Below are positions 1 to 11,498 of a DNA stretch of 64,000 bases, piece by piece. Where the stretch lies: positions 47,610,894 to 47,674,893 of the forward strand of contig JAJLRJ010000005.1 in assembly GCA_024195265.1 (NCBI GenBank). Direction: 5' to 3'. Position numbers and translations under genes: made by a program. How positions within the stretch are numbered: position 1 is the first letter of the stretch; each line of letters begins with the position of its first letter. The notes beneath the pieces are model-generated. The model saw only the letters and a list, made by a program, of their open reading frames with translations, was not told the DNA's origin and ran no database searches. Origin of the DNA: Dendrophyllia cribrosa (Eukaryota; Cnidaria; Anthozoa; Scleractinia; Dendrophylliidae).

Positions 1-1513
1 CATGTCATGAGAGTTTCATTTGATCACCGGATATAAATTGTAATGTAAACACTTGTAATTATATGAAAATGTTTTCAGTGTTTTTAATAAATTAAATGTT
101 TACTTGTCTTTTTGTTGAGTTCATTAATGGACCAGCAAACTTTCTTTCTTCTGATTTTTGTTCTAGATAGTTTTGCACAGGGAGCCTCAAACTATTTTAC
201 GTTGTTCGTTATTTTACTGGATTTACTGTATTTTACTTTATTTTTAGAGCAGTTTTCAATTGAGTGTGGTAAAACCAAAACCAAAGTAGTTACTCTGACC
301 AACTACAGCAGGCGTAAACAATCCAATGAACCAATCAGAGCTCGAAGCAATTACATGTTGGCGGCGTCAAGCGCGGGAAAATGCGTGTGAGCAAGTTACA
401 ATCATTTCCATATGAAAGGTTGTGCACCTAGCCTCGTTTTGACAACGAGGCACAACGTAACTCGGAAATGGCCTATTGGTTTTGGTTTTACTTCTGATTG
501 GTCGAGAAAGTGGCGCGAGACTTTTTAGCCAATCACAAAGCGTAGCAATGAAAAACCAAAGCAATTGTGTAATTACTTTTCATACTCAATTGATAACTGC
601 TCTATTTGCTCAATAATTATGGCCTCTGTAAAAAACTGTAGGGCAACACTATTTTGCCTATCTAGAAGGCCACATGTCTTGCATAAGAAAGCTCTCAGTC
701 TGGTTTTCAGAGTCTTCCCAACGTATGACCTCCCTGTTAATATGACCACCTCATTATTATACAGTCACTTTTCAATGGCCTTAATGAAAGCACAGTCATT
801 ATTTTGTTTTAAATGTGAACACTAGATGTGCATAAGAAAAGTGACAAACAAATAGAAAATGACGATGACTAAACTTTTAGATTTCAAATTATTATCGATA
901 TGGTATAATTTACAGTGCTTTGTTGCCATTAATATGGTTACAATTTTGTGGCTCTATGGTAGTCATATTAATCAATAATGCAGTTCTACTGCGATGATGT
1001 ATAGACGGTTTTCACTCGCGTGACCTTCAGTCCTGTGGGACTCATTAAAATTCTTTTGTAGTTGTACACCAATATGGCCGCCGCGACGTAACGTGAAAAC
1101 CATCTATATTCATAGCGGTCATAATGTAGAGAAAAAACGATAATGACCTACTGTGTGAAGCGTTTTTTAGGGATAAAATTAGCATTAAAATTATGTTACT
1201 GCTACTACTACTGTCTCTGAACACTTTCTGAATTATGTTCGGCAAGTGGACTGGAACACAACGGGAAGAAACTCACAAGAAGTCCTGGGACCAGCAAAAT
1301 TTTCCAGAACAAATATGGCAGACGAGTCGATCACTTTCAAGTTGGCCAGGCGTGTGAGAGATATCATCGTTTTGGTTGAACAAGGCACTGCATGCCAGAG
1401 CGATTTAATACAATTCCGACTTGACTGGTTGTACAATGCTGTTGTTTCCTTTCCCTTCTCGATTTTTCTCAGTAGGAAGATCGAAGGGACTCTGCAAGCA
1501 GTAAGGGCTGAGT
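1..1513. other. Non-coding stretch, no supported gene
   Basis: I see no convincing gene here. Short open frames exist (for example 1246-1521 on plus) but lack splice sites, recognisable motifs or a start context. The sequence is AT-rich with runs of T, as in introns or intergenic DNA. A pair of phrases around 415-470 (pentamer-rich sequence containing gcctcgtt and aactcgg) recurs in altered form near 60670-60720, suggesting a dispersed repeat. Confidence 0.5.
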
Positions 1514-1754
1514 CCCATTAGCGATGTAATCGGAAGCGGAGTCAGAGTCGGAAGCGCAAGGAGCCTTACGTTCGAGTGTAAATCAAAAAACGGAGTCCCA
1601 ATCGCAATCGGAAGCTCGACGGAATCGGAATCGGAAGGATCAGAAGGTTTCCTTTTCCGATTCCGCTTCTGCTTCCGTCGTTTTGATTTCCACTAGATCG
1701 TAAGCTTCTTACGATTCCGATTCCGCTTCCGATTCCGCTTACGTCGCTAGTGGG
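1514..1754. repeat. Inverted-repeat element rich in GGAATC
   Basis: The left end reads CCCATTAGCGATGTAATCGG and the right end, read in reverse complement, CCCACTAGCGACGTAAGCGG. These are imperfect terminal inverted repeats. The interior is made of GGAATC/GGAAGC hexamers on one arm and their complement on the other, so the element could fold back on itself. No clean target duplication was found. It is probably a small non-autonomous DNA transposon. Confidence 0.55.
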
Positions 1755-3375
1755 AACCAAGCTTAAGCCGGATGCGCAAGACCAGTGAAAAAAACTCCTA
1801 ACTCGGAGAAAAAACTGGAAACATATTCTCCAAACCGATGCAGAACCACCTTAACGTCTGAGTTTAAAGGTTGAAAATAAAAACTATTATTTAATGCTGC
1901 TCGCAGTGCACAATATGCAAAAAAAAAAAAAATACCCCGAACAAGGTTCTATGGTGGCTGATTGGCATCAAGTGAATTGTGCAAATCAAGTAGTGATACA
2001 GATAGGCAAAAGCTGTGAATGCCAAGCATGCGAATGATACAATGCAATAATAGAGGTTTTGCACGGCAGCCATGTTGCATGGCAGGAACAATAAAAATGA
2101 AACTATACGTCTGCCTAGGGGAAATCCATTTGTGATAAGTCCTTCTTTTCTGTTATGTGTATTCAAATGAGTGATTCAAGCGAGCGAGCGCGTATGTCAT
2201 TTGTCGCGAGAAGCCATGACAAGCGTGTGATTTTATCGCTCGCTCGCTCGCTTGCGCGTCTCCCTCGTTCTACCAGAGAGAAAAAATGGATTTATTGACA
2301 GGCGGTCAAGAAATCAAACTTGCCATTTTTGATGGTGACGCGTGATCAGGGCAAAAATCAGTGCGTGAAACGTGAAAGTTAGTAAAATGGAAACGTGAGT
2401 CGTGAATTTAGAAACTATTATCCTTGTAAGGAACCAGACTAAGGAATTTAACGAATATGTGACGCGTGAATTGCGTAAAAAAACCTGCGTGAAACGGGAT
2501 CGTAACCAACGCCCCCCCCCCCCTTGCCCCCCCCCCCCTTGCCCCCCCCCCCTTGCCCCCCCCCCCTTGCCCCCCCCCCCCCCTTGCCCCCCCCCCCCCT
2601 TGCCCCCTTTGTTGCCCTCATTCTTGTGAAATTTTGACCTTTTGTCTGTTTAGCTCATAATATTTCTTTGCTTCTATCACTCTTGGCGACGGTTTCTCCC
2701 AATTAGCAAGCTCCTGGCTATAATCATGAAAACACGATATATTAGCTGGGTGTCCCTTTGATGTAAGGGAGAGAAAACTCGCTGTCATGAGTAATGGTGT
2801 TCTTTTTTTTTCATTCAGCGAAAATCTAACCTAAGTCTAATTTTTGAAAATTATAGCTCTAATTTTCAATTTTATATCGCTTCTGAAAATTTCAGGAAGT
2901 TAACTTGTGGCCCTGTCCTTCAGATCGGGTCGTTGAGAAACTGAACGAGCAGGTACCGTGGAGACTGGGGCCCAAAGAAAGAAGCAAGATGGCGGAAAGT
3001 TTGTCCGATTTGAATTGCTGATGAGTTTGTTCATTAACATGTAATTATTCCTCTCAGTCTGTCACTTTTTCCACAAGGGAAGAGCCAGGAAATCTAACTA
3101 CCGTTTCGACGCAGTTTCCGAGCTAAAAGCCAGGCCCCTTTACAGTCAACGTTTCCGAAACTGTATGTTTGATTTCACCTTGGAACTGACTGCCATCAAC
3201 TTGCCATGAAGCGAAGTGGACATGGAATGTGAAAGTTTAGCGGGAAATTAAAGCCTCGAGTCTTCTTGACAGGTAGTTAATATATATCTTAGCTTTACTT
3301 TATAACTGCAGGAAATAGAATGCTTCTTTTACAAGACGTGAATGAATGAAAGGCTGTTGTAATTTGTGTTTGGTA
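1755..3375. other. Non-coding stretch with a MITE fragment and C-rich microsatellite
   Basis: No gene is supported. It contains one arm of a MITE (about 2046-2094, starting ATAGAGGTTTTGCACGG) that recurs as a palindrome at 3781-3919. It also has a GCTCGCTCGC run near 2240 and the C-rich microsatellite at 2512-2607. Confidence 0.5.
2512..2607. repeat. C-rich microsatellite (C11-14 TTG)n
   Basis: About six runs of 10-14 C separated by TTG. The proline-rich open frame across it is a by-product of the repeat, not a gene. Run lengths are likely unreliable in any assembly. Confidence 0.95.
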
Positions 3376-3385
3376 GCTAATTTGG

Positions 3386-4469
3386 CGTAAGTACTAAAAG
3401 AAGGAATGACCTAAAACCATCTAAAACCACCTAAAACCATCTACAACCATCTAAAACCACCTAAAACCATCTACAACCACCTAAAACCATCTACAACCAC
3501 CTAAAACCACCTACGACCATCTTCAGAAATATAAAAAATCCACGCAGAATAAGGCTTACTTTTTTATCATTTCAGTGTCAATTTGATCGATTTCAAGTAG
3601 CCTGCGTGCTCACCGGAAATGTTGCGTTCTCTTTCTGCGGGTGTCTCGTCAATAACATTTTTAACAATAACAATAATGGTATACATAAATTTACTGCCAA
3701 GTGCGTGGAATAAAGTTCCAAGTGGCTTTTGATATATTAACTTGTCGGATATGGGTACTGCTTACTAAAGACAATGGACAATAGAGGTTTTGCACAGCAG
3801 CCATGTTGCATGGCAGGAACAATGAAAATGTTTTGCATTAGAAAGAACATTCTTTCCCATAGGGAAAAGAATCTATTGTTCCTGCCATGCAACATGGCTG
3901 CCGTGCAAAACCTCTATAACAGTTATTATATCCACCTGGAGAAGCTGATCATTTGTTTGCACTTCAGCCCACATAAGCAAATCATGTGTTTGCACCCTAA
4001 CAGGCAAATTGTTTAAATTGTTAGTCTCAATAGACCAGCACGCCACATTGGGCAGATAATTCAGGGACAAGGTCTCTGTGTCAGCGATGGATCTACTTTC
4101 AAGAACATCCAAATAAAGTTGATTTCCTTTTGTAGGAATCTGAAACAAAACACAACATTTCCGGTGTGCATTTATATTGAAATCGATCACAGAGGTGTAC
4201 GCTAACTTTGTCAACAAAATTGTCACTAAAATGCCTGAATCCCTTTTCTAGAGGCTCTTGCCAAGTATTAAGTTTGTTTCCATGAAACGAGACACCCGTG
4301 GAAAGAGAATGCTACATGAGCACGCAGGTTATACCTGAAATCGATCAAATTGACACTAAAATGATAAAAACAGTATTCTGCGTGGATTTTTTATATTTCT
4401 GAAGATGGTTGTAGGTGGTTGTAGATGGTTTTAGATGGTTTTAGGTCATTCCTTCTTTTAGTACGCACG
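3386..4469. mobile_element. Foldback DNA transposon with 10-bp TSD and minisatellite arms
   Basis: The 10-bp sequence GCTAATTTGG flanks both ends (3376-3385 and 4470-4479). The ends are inverted repeats sharing GTACTAAAAGAAGGAATGACC. Just inside lie arrays of a 10-bp unit CTAAAACCAY: eleven units at 3411-3520 and about four, inverted, at 4404-4445. Further inside, about 100 bp of inverted repeat continues on both sides. There is no transposase. A target duplication of 9-10 bp and long arms suggest a Mutator-like non-autonomous element. A second small palindromic element (3781-3919) is inserted within it. Confidence 0.75.
3781..3919. mobile_element. Palindromic MITE nested in the 3386-4469 element
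   Basis: Near-perfect inverted arms of about 45 bp (TAGAGGTTTTGCA... and its complement) surround a loop of about 45 bp. Both ends abut TA, consistent with a TA duplication. A single arm of the same family lies near 2046-2094. Confidence 0.7.
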
Positions 4470-4479
4470 GCTAATTTGG

Positions 4480-5184
4480 AGCAACTTTAGTCTTTGATCG
4501 AGAACAACCTTTGAGCATAAGTATTTTATCCATAATGATGCATAAATTATTAGGCGGTTGTAAAAACCGTTAACACTCTGATCTTATTTCAAATGACGTG
4601 TCAGTTTCATAACTATCTTAACTATGCATCAGATTCGGGTAGAAGCTGAACATAAGTTACAAATGGTCGGTCAAAAAACGTTCTTGGCTTTCAAGCAGAA
4701 AACTATGTTATTAGACTGTACTTCTTTCTGAGTGGAAATTTGAGCTTCATGTATGCTTACATTTTGTAGCTTACAAGCCCTGGGGGGAGGGGGCTGGGGG
4801 AGAGAGGGTAGGGGGTACTTGGGTATGTTTTGGGGGGAGAGTTAAAAATACTGACCGCTTCTCTGCGGACTACACACTGACCCCCTTCCACGGACTACTC
4901 AATGGACTACCCTACGGACTACTCCACAGACTACCCTACGGACTACTCTACGGACTACTCTAAGGACTACCCCTCCTACAGTAAAAAAAAAATTACAAAA
5001 TTACTTTTACGGTGATAAGATACAAGAAACATACTTGCATGCACGATCACCTTCACTGTGTTGCCATCTTGGTTGCCGCCATTTTTCTTGGACCATTAGT
5101 GTTTTCAACTCTGCCATGTTTTGGGTTGGTATGTGCTGCCTGGGTCTCCAAATTTAGAAAGAATTTGCACTTAAAATGACACCC
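4480..5184. other. Non-coding stretch with degenerate 12-bp repeats
   Basis: No gene is supported. Around 4855-4975 there is a degenerate array of the type GGACTACYCYAC, about eight copies. The rest is unremarkable AT-rich sequence. Confidence 0.5.
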
Positions 5185-5316
5185 CGGGGCTTCTGATAGG
5201 TCACGGAAAAAAAGTCAAATTTCGCGGGATATTCAGAGACAAATTTGCAGAAAAACTGGTCGATTTTGGGGGCAAATTTTGCTGGAAAGCGATTGCTTTT
5301 GCGCTGATTTGTCAAA

Positions 5317-8081
5317 CAGGGATTCTGACAGGGTGCGGAAAAAAATCCAAAATTGTGCGGGAGTTTTGGGGCAAATTGTGCGGGAAATAACTTCGATTGT
5401 GCGGGAAATTTTCGGGATTGGGCAATCCTGTGACCAACCAAATGTTCAATCACCAGTGTTCTACAATATAGCCAGGCCAGAAAAATATGACAGGGAGGAA
5501 ATTCTGCATAAATGAAAAATACAAATGGATGTTTTACTTTGGGGATTAAAATGTACCCAGCAATCGCCAATTTGCGGCTGTTTTTCTTCACCAAAGTTTA
5601 TTTGTCTCAACAAAATCACATTGCGTGACACGATGAACTCGATCGGGTAAAACCGAAATACCACCTCTAAACAGACCTCTAAATAAAATGTTTCCGATTT
5701 GAGCGAGTTCCTTTCTGAAAAATCCGTACATTTTATGTAGTGTGAATAATTTCCATTAAAGGTTCACACAATTTCTTCGCAAGTTTGCCGCAAAAAACAC
5801 AAGCTTGAGATGTATGCAAATTGCGTGCTAAATGTAATTTGATAGCATGTTTGTTTTGCATTTTTCCGAATGAAAACGTCTTTCACTTGATTGAAAAAAT
5901 AAAATCCAGTATCCTGATCAGAACTTAATAATTTTCTCCTATCAATCCGAAGTTCCAGCGCTTTAATAGTTTGTTTGTCGATTCGCAAACTTGATCAGTT
6001 CTTAGCAAAAATAATTCAGACAGAGTGACATTCATTTCGGCGCGACCGAGTACATTTCTTCGGTGTTTCTTCTTCGGTCCCCGACATATTAAACTGAAAG
6101 AGGAAGCGAAAGCACTTGAAAAAATATCAACAGGCTGCTAAGAAAAACGACATAATGTCTGGAAAACGACAACTAAAAAGCTACGCGAAAAATTCTGTAG
6201 GAAGTTGGAAAGTAGTAAAACTAGGGACTTTAAGCACCGGGAACCGGAACGGCAACGGCGACGTCGAAACCGAGAAAAGACTGGGCAGAGAACGCAGCCA
6301 AATGTGCAGCTCGGTAGAGGCGGCTCTTTTCCGAAATGTGCTCGCTAAATGAGGTTAGGGAAATGCTTCTCATAAGCCGTGTCAAGAAAATAATCAACGA
6401 CGGGCAGTATATGCTCTTGTACGATTTGAACACGTCCAATTAACCTGACCTGCCGTACGATTCTTACGACTGTTTTGACTTCGATGTTCTTGAGGACGAT
6501 TCGTACGTGAGTCCAAAACTTTCGACAATTTTCGATGTTATTCTTCACTTTTGTTGATCCACAATATTAAATGCTTGTTTAGTTTTACGAAGCGCTTCTG
6601 GTAAGCGATGTTGATTTGGCTCAGACTAATTTGCGAGTGAGCGACTCATTTCGTGACACTTAACCCCAAAGAATACTCCCGTACGGCCAACTTCGATTTG
6701 CTATTCGTACGGGAGTCCGAAAACTTTCGACAATTTTCGATGTTATTCTTCACTTTTGTTGATCCACAATGAAGATCACCTTTTGCCGTACGTGAGTGAT
6801 TCTTTTCGATTCTTTTTATTATTATATGTTTCATTAACAATAATTTGAGTGTCTGGGACATCTAACAAGTTAAGTATCAAAAAATTAATTCAAATTGTTA
6901 TAATATATCTGGACATACATACCAGTTCTTCTCTGTTAACTAAACAACTTGTGAGCAAGGAAAGGTAGTCTCAATGGAAGAAGCGTTGGAAACAAAAAAC
7001 CCAATTACAAGATTCCCATATGAATAACAATAACAAGTTTATAGCGTACGGGAGTACATGGCGATGTCACATAAACGAAATTCCTTCGCGTAGCTGAATA
7101 AACATCGCTCACAAGAAGCGCTTCGTGAATATAAACAAACGTACAATATTATGGATCGGCAAAAGTGAAGAATAACATCAAAAATTTTCGAAAGTTTTGG
7201 ACTTCTGTACGAATAGCAAATCGAAGTTGGCCGTACGGGAGTATTCTTTGACGCGAAAAATTTCTTAAGTGTCACGAAATGAGTCGCTCGCTCGCAAATA
7301 AGTCTGAGCCAAATCAACATTGTTTACCAGAAGCGCTTCGTAAAACTAAACGAACATTTAATATTGTGGACCACCAAAAGTGAAGAATAACCTCGAAAAT
7401 TGTCAAAAGCTTTGGATTCCCGTACGAATAGAAAATCGAAGTCCGCGTACGGGTGCCGTACGCCACTGCGTTAATTTTAATAAATTTGAGCAAAGAAACG
7501 TAGTTCTAAGTTTACAAGTTGTAGTGAATTACCACCTCTTTCTCAAAGAGCGTACAGAAGCACCAAATTGACCTAAGTGAAGCAATAAATATTGTTTCCT
7601 ATTTCTGTATAGTCTTCTTAAACAACATTAAGTGTATTATATCAATGTATTATATCTGACGTCGGGCCCGGGAAGAGAACGTCAAGATATTTCCCGCCAA
7701 ACATGCGCAATGCGTCATTTGGGTTTTCCCTGACAGTTTTCGCATCGCCGTTGCCGTTCCGGTTCCCGGTGCTTAAAGTCCCTACTGAGACTAGTTCCCA
7801 GGACGGCGAAGAGAACGCCTTGTTGTTTTTATATCGATCTGCTCGAGCTGTTCGAGAAAAGCGAGGGATTTCTCGATTGTTTGGAAGGAAAATGGGCTGA
7901 AAATAGCCTAAAACGTTTCTCGAAATCTTGGTAATCAATAGAAATACCTGATTTAATTAAAATTTTAAGCAAATATTTCAGTATTGTGCGGGATTGTGCG
8001 GATTTTTAGGAATTGTGCGGAATTGTGCGGGTTTGACCGAATTGTGCGGTCCCGCACCCGCGCACCCTGTCAGAATCCCTG
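5317..8081. mobile_element. Inner hAT-like non-autonomous element
   Basis: The ends are exact inverted repeats CAGGGATTCTGACAGGGTGC, followed on each arm by repeated TTGTGCGGG motifs. Deeper in, a second inverted pair (about 6210-6265 and 7735-7790, containing GGAACCGGAACGGCAACGGC) and a third family at 6440-7470 show further nesting. No transposase frame is present. CAGGG termini point to hAT, but the flanks (ATTTGTCAAA and ATTTGATGAA) are only similar, so the 8-bp duplication expected for hAT is not demonstrated. Confidence 0.65.
6440..7470. repeat. Inverted repeats of the CGTACGGG family
   Basis: Blocks of about 200 bp containing ACGAAGCGCTTCTGGTAAGC, CGTGACACTTA and CGTACGGGAGT appear in direct and inverted orientation. 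The same family recurs at 36896-37962. Its apparent terminus is GGCACCCGTACGCGGACTTC. No protein is encoded. Probably a non-autonomous DNA transposon with long arms, here rearranged. Confidence 0.6.
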
Positions 8082-8606
8082 ATTTGATGAACGTTTTTAA
8101 TGTACGATAATTTTGCCAATTTTTAGGGGGAAATGATAAGCATTAGCCTATGCAATGACAACAGCAACAGAAACACCGACTACTTATAAATGTTGCCTTT
8201 CTTAAACTGACGATTTTGCAACTCGTTTGGACTATCGTTCTTGCCAAGAAAGAAATATTGAAGGCGGTTTGCTATTTGTTTGACCACGAGGTTCTTTTTA
8301 ACAGAGATCATCATTTGCTCTTTCAACAAAAATGCGTTCGAGAAATGTGCTAATGGCAAAGCTTTTTACATTGTGGCCACTGCCCAGTTTTTTGCAACAT
8401 TAATCTAAGAAGGCCTGGTAGTTTTGGGACGTTGTTTACTCGTCCAGTGACAAATTTTCAACATAAATTTGCCAAGATAGCCAAGATAAGTTTCGAATAT
8501 GTTGTACTAACATGTATTTGGTAAGATTTCTAGCAAATTTTGCGGTATTTTGTGTGTTTTTGTGAATTTTGCGGCTCCGTGACCGGGCGAAATATCAGAA
8601 GCCCTG

Positions 8607-9013
8607 TTAAGAAATAGGTCAATTTTTAATACCCCATTTTCTACATGTACAAGTAATTTCAAATGGCTGCTGACAATTTGAAGCTTTTGTTCTTTCAAAA
8701 TATTATACCCCTTTTCTAGGAAATGTCTCTAAAATGGATACCCCTTGGCTTTCTAGATTAGAAGTCCCAAAATCACCACCCCAGCATATACATGTACCAA
8801 CGGGTATATAGGTAATTTAGGGGAGTACGTCCTCCTGCCCCCTCCGAGTATGAAACAAGATGGTGAAACTGCAGATGTAGAGTTTGTACTTCCAACCTGA
8901 CAAATATTTTGAGCTTGTATAATTATGCATGTATTGCAGGCATTATGCAAACTGTTTTTCTTTAGGCATTATTGTTCTGCCGTGTTTTTTTTTTCAGTGT
9001 TAAGAACTCTATG
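8607..9013. other. Non-coding stretch, nothing recognised
   Basis: No open frame, RNA gene or repeat that I can support. Confidence 0.5.
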
Positions 9014-9972
9014 CATAACCATAGGGAACCCACGCGTTTATTTAGAATGATCATAGAATAAAGTTACAAATGGACTTACGTGATGTTGTGTTTCAATCCA
9101 AATGTGCTGTTGCTTTTGTGCTGTTGATTAACCGGTGTTGAATAACTGAAAGCAGCTTATGCCGGGATTTATAGCAGCCACAACGGTCCGATCAAATCCA
9201 TTGATACGATTTCGAAATGATCGTGTCTGTTATTTTTTAAATGGTCTTGCATTTCACCGTCTGTTATTAAATTTTAACTTGTCAGTGTCTTGCATTTCGC
9301 CGTCATGCGGCATATCATGTAGCCGTTTGTTATTATTCTAGCATGTATTTAGCGCGTGAAAAACGTCACTTAAACAAAAAATATTGATTGATAAACACAT
9401 TGCCACAATGTGTATGGCAACTTCCAGTCCACTCAAGTTAAGTCATTGATGCTATGATAAAGGAGCTAAAGATTTCTGTTTATTTTCTAATGAATAACAA
9501 GTTTTCCGTGGAAAACAAACGGTCTGACATCAACCTTTCAGATACTACTCAGTGTGGTTTCTGGGCTTAATTCCGATGGTTAAGAGGCGGAACAGCTAAC
9601 GAAGAAATTTGTCCTGAAATGAGTTTCGTCCCTTGTCAATTTTCTCTTCTCCCTATTTCCAGATGCCGAAATACGAAACCATGCCGCATGACGGCTAACA
9701 AGTTAAAATTTAATAACAGACAGCGAAATGCAAGACCATTCAAAAAATAACAGACACGGTCATTTCGAAATTGTATCAACTGATTTGATCGGACCATTGT
9801 GGCTGCTATAAATCCCGGCATGAGCTGCTTTCAGTTATTCAACACCGGTCAATCAACAGCACAAAAGCAACAGCACATTTGGATTGAAACACAACATCAC
9901 ATAAGTCCATTTGTAACTTTATTCTGTGATCATTCTAAATACATGTAAACGCGTGGGTTTCTTATGGCATAA
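9014..9972. mobile_element. Long-arm foldback element
   Basis: Two inverted arms of about 270 bp each. The outer tips share AACCCACGCGTTTA, TTTAGAATGATCA and AATAAAGTTAC. Further inside, the arms share GCCGGGATTTATAGCAGCCAC and neighbouring sequence. The centre (about 9330-9660) is unique. The 60-residue open frames on each arm are mirror images of the arm itself and are not genes. The family is not identified. Confidence 0.7.
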
Positions 9973-11342
9973 CTAATTAGTTGGGTTAAACAAAAAATCT
10001 TTCCTCTGAAGTCCAAAAATCAGAAAGGTTACCATATAACCCCATGAGTTTGCTATGCATTATTTTTATGCTCTTTTTATAAACTGAAACACAAGACAAC
10101 ACAACAGAACAACGAAAGAAAAACAATAGAACAAATAATGTATAATTTATTAATGTATGGAGTTATATCGTTGTTGACTCTTACCCAAATCTTACCCAAA
10201 ACTCAACTAATAGTGCTGCGCACTAATGACATCACAGATTTCTGACACCCATTGTGACTGACCAGACAAACAAATTGCTTCATGCATTATCTGCATAAGA
10301 ATGTTCTATGCAAAAGTGAAAAGTGATGTTGACAAGCACTTTGATGCGTCTTTTATTTTTCGCAAGAAGATGGGATACCCAAGTCAATGTTAAAAAAAAA
10401 ATCTGAAAATGAATAATTATGGTAATAGGACTGAGTGGAGTCCAATTCGGTCTGTAATCATATGAGTGATTAACAAAATCAGACGACCGTGAAGCGGGAG
10501 TCTGATTTGTTTATTCACAAGTGTAATTACATGACAGGGAGTTGCATGTTTTAGTGATTAAAAACATATCAATAGCAATATGTTTTTGACCAAGATGCAT
10601 GCAAAGAAAAAGGATAGTGCACACAAATGACACTTATTGTCCAATTACATTGTCCAATTACAAGCATGACATGTAAACGGCCCTGTTAATGCTCTAATTG
10701 GGCCTGCTGATAACCAATCAGATTCGAGAATTTTGTTATAGTTTTGATTATTCTTATGGTGGCTCCATAGGGTATTTTGGCTGCGCGAGAACTGGGTACA
10801 AATGGCATGAGCTTTAAATGTCAACAAGTCAAAACAAACATGGCGGCTTAATGTGAGTTTGCGATTTGTGAACAATAATTGAGGAAAGATACAGTAACAC
10901 CCCTTGAAGAAAATGAAATCTGTGCTTGCTTGAACACCTGAAAAGACTATTCAGACCGTGGTGTGTCTGGTTGCTTCCGGAAAGCGAAAAGGACTCACTG
11001 CATCACTCAAATTTCGCGCATGGTTTCGAAAGTTCACGCATGCTTAAATAGTGATCTTGGTGGCAGGTGGCGGGTGGCAGTCAACTTTCTTTATTGATAG
11101 CGGATCTCTCGCGGGCCGAAGGCCCACTGCGTAGCCCCATACTCATAGAACCTATGCCCGTCATTTTTCATGGTCATGGCTAGCGGAATGTTTCGCGGGC
11201 GCGTCGGTCCGTGTGCCCGCCGCTGTACGCGCTGAGCAGGAAAGGTACTTTGATGTTTTCCTGTGTTTACTAAGTGGAGAAAACCGTTTAAATTAAAGTT
11301 GTTATTTTCCTGTTTTTTTTCGTGGTTTGCTACTCAAGACAG
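9973..11342. other. Non-coding stretch; GC-richer block near 11090-11245
   Basis: No coding region is supported. A relatively GC-rich block (about 11090-11245) with CpGs and a possible splice donor (gaaag|gtactt) near 11245 could be a promoter and a non-coding first exon of the host gene whose next exon starts at 11343. This is inference only: every frame into that donor that I checked holds a stop. Confidence 0.35.
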
Positions 11343-11498
11343 GGATACTCAGAAGCCGTTATAGTGGAAAAAGAAGAGCTTTCAGGGATAAAATCTTGCT
11401 TCGAGGATGAGAGCAATGCGGGGAGATGTTTGTCACTTCGGGTTTCAGAACTAAGAAGCGGAGATTTAAAGAATTTCCAACAGTGGAGGGACTTAAAG
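11343..11498 (+). CDS. Candidate host-gene exon
   Basis: A polypyrimidine stretch and AG acceptor precede 11343 and a gtaaaa donor follows 11498. The 156 bases are open in one frame (52 codons, phase 0 to 0), coding a charged, non-repetitive peptide beginning GYSEAVIVEKEELSGI. No ATG lies in frame, so a start exon would be further upstream. I do not recognise the family. Its phase matches the next candidate exon at 14399. Support is moderate because it rests on splice signals and protein-like composition only. Confidence 0.4.

Larger units (their letters stand above)
5185..8606. mobile_element. Outer hAT-like non-autonomous element (nest)
   Basis: The left end reads GGGGCTTCTGATAGGTCACGG and the right end is its inverted partner, finishing in AGAAGCCCTG. 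The CAGGG-type terminus is typical of hAT elements. Sequence rich in TTTGCGG and its complement lies inside both ends. No target duplication could be fixed. The interior is filled by the element at 5317-8081. Confidence 0.5.

Noticed and set aside
1246..1521. 91-residue open frame
   Set aside because: No recognisable domain, no splice support, and its end runs into a repeat element.
2402..2629. Proline-rich open frame
   Set aside because: It is the translation of the C-rich microsatellite; no start context or other protein signal.
3411..3520. Possible CRISPR-like or telomere-like array
   Set aside because: Units are contiguous 10-bp repeats without spacers, lie in a transposon arm and recur inverted on the other arm.
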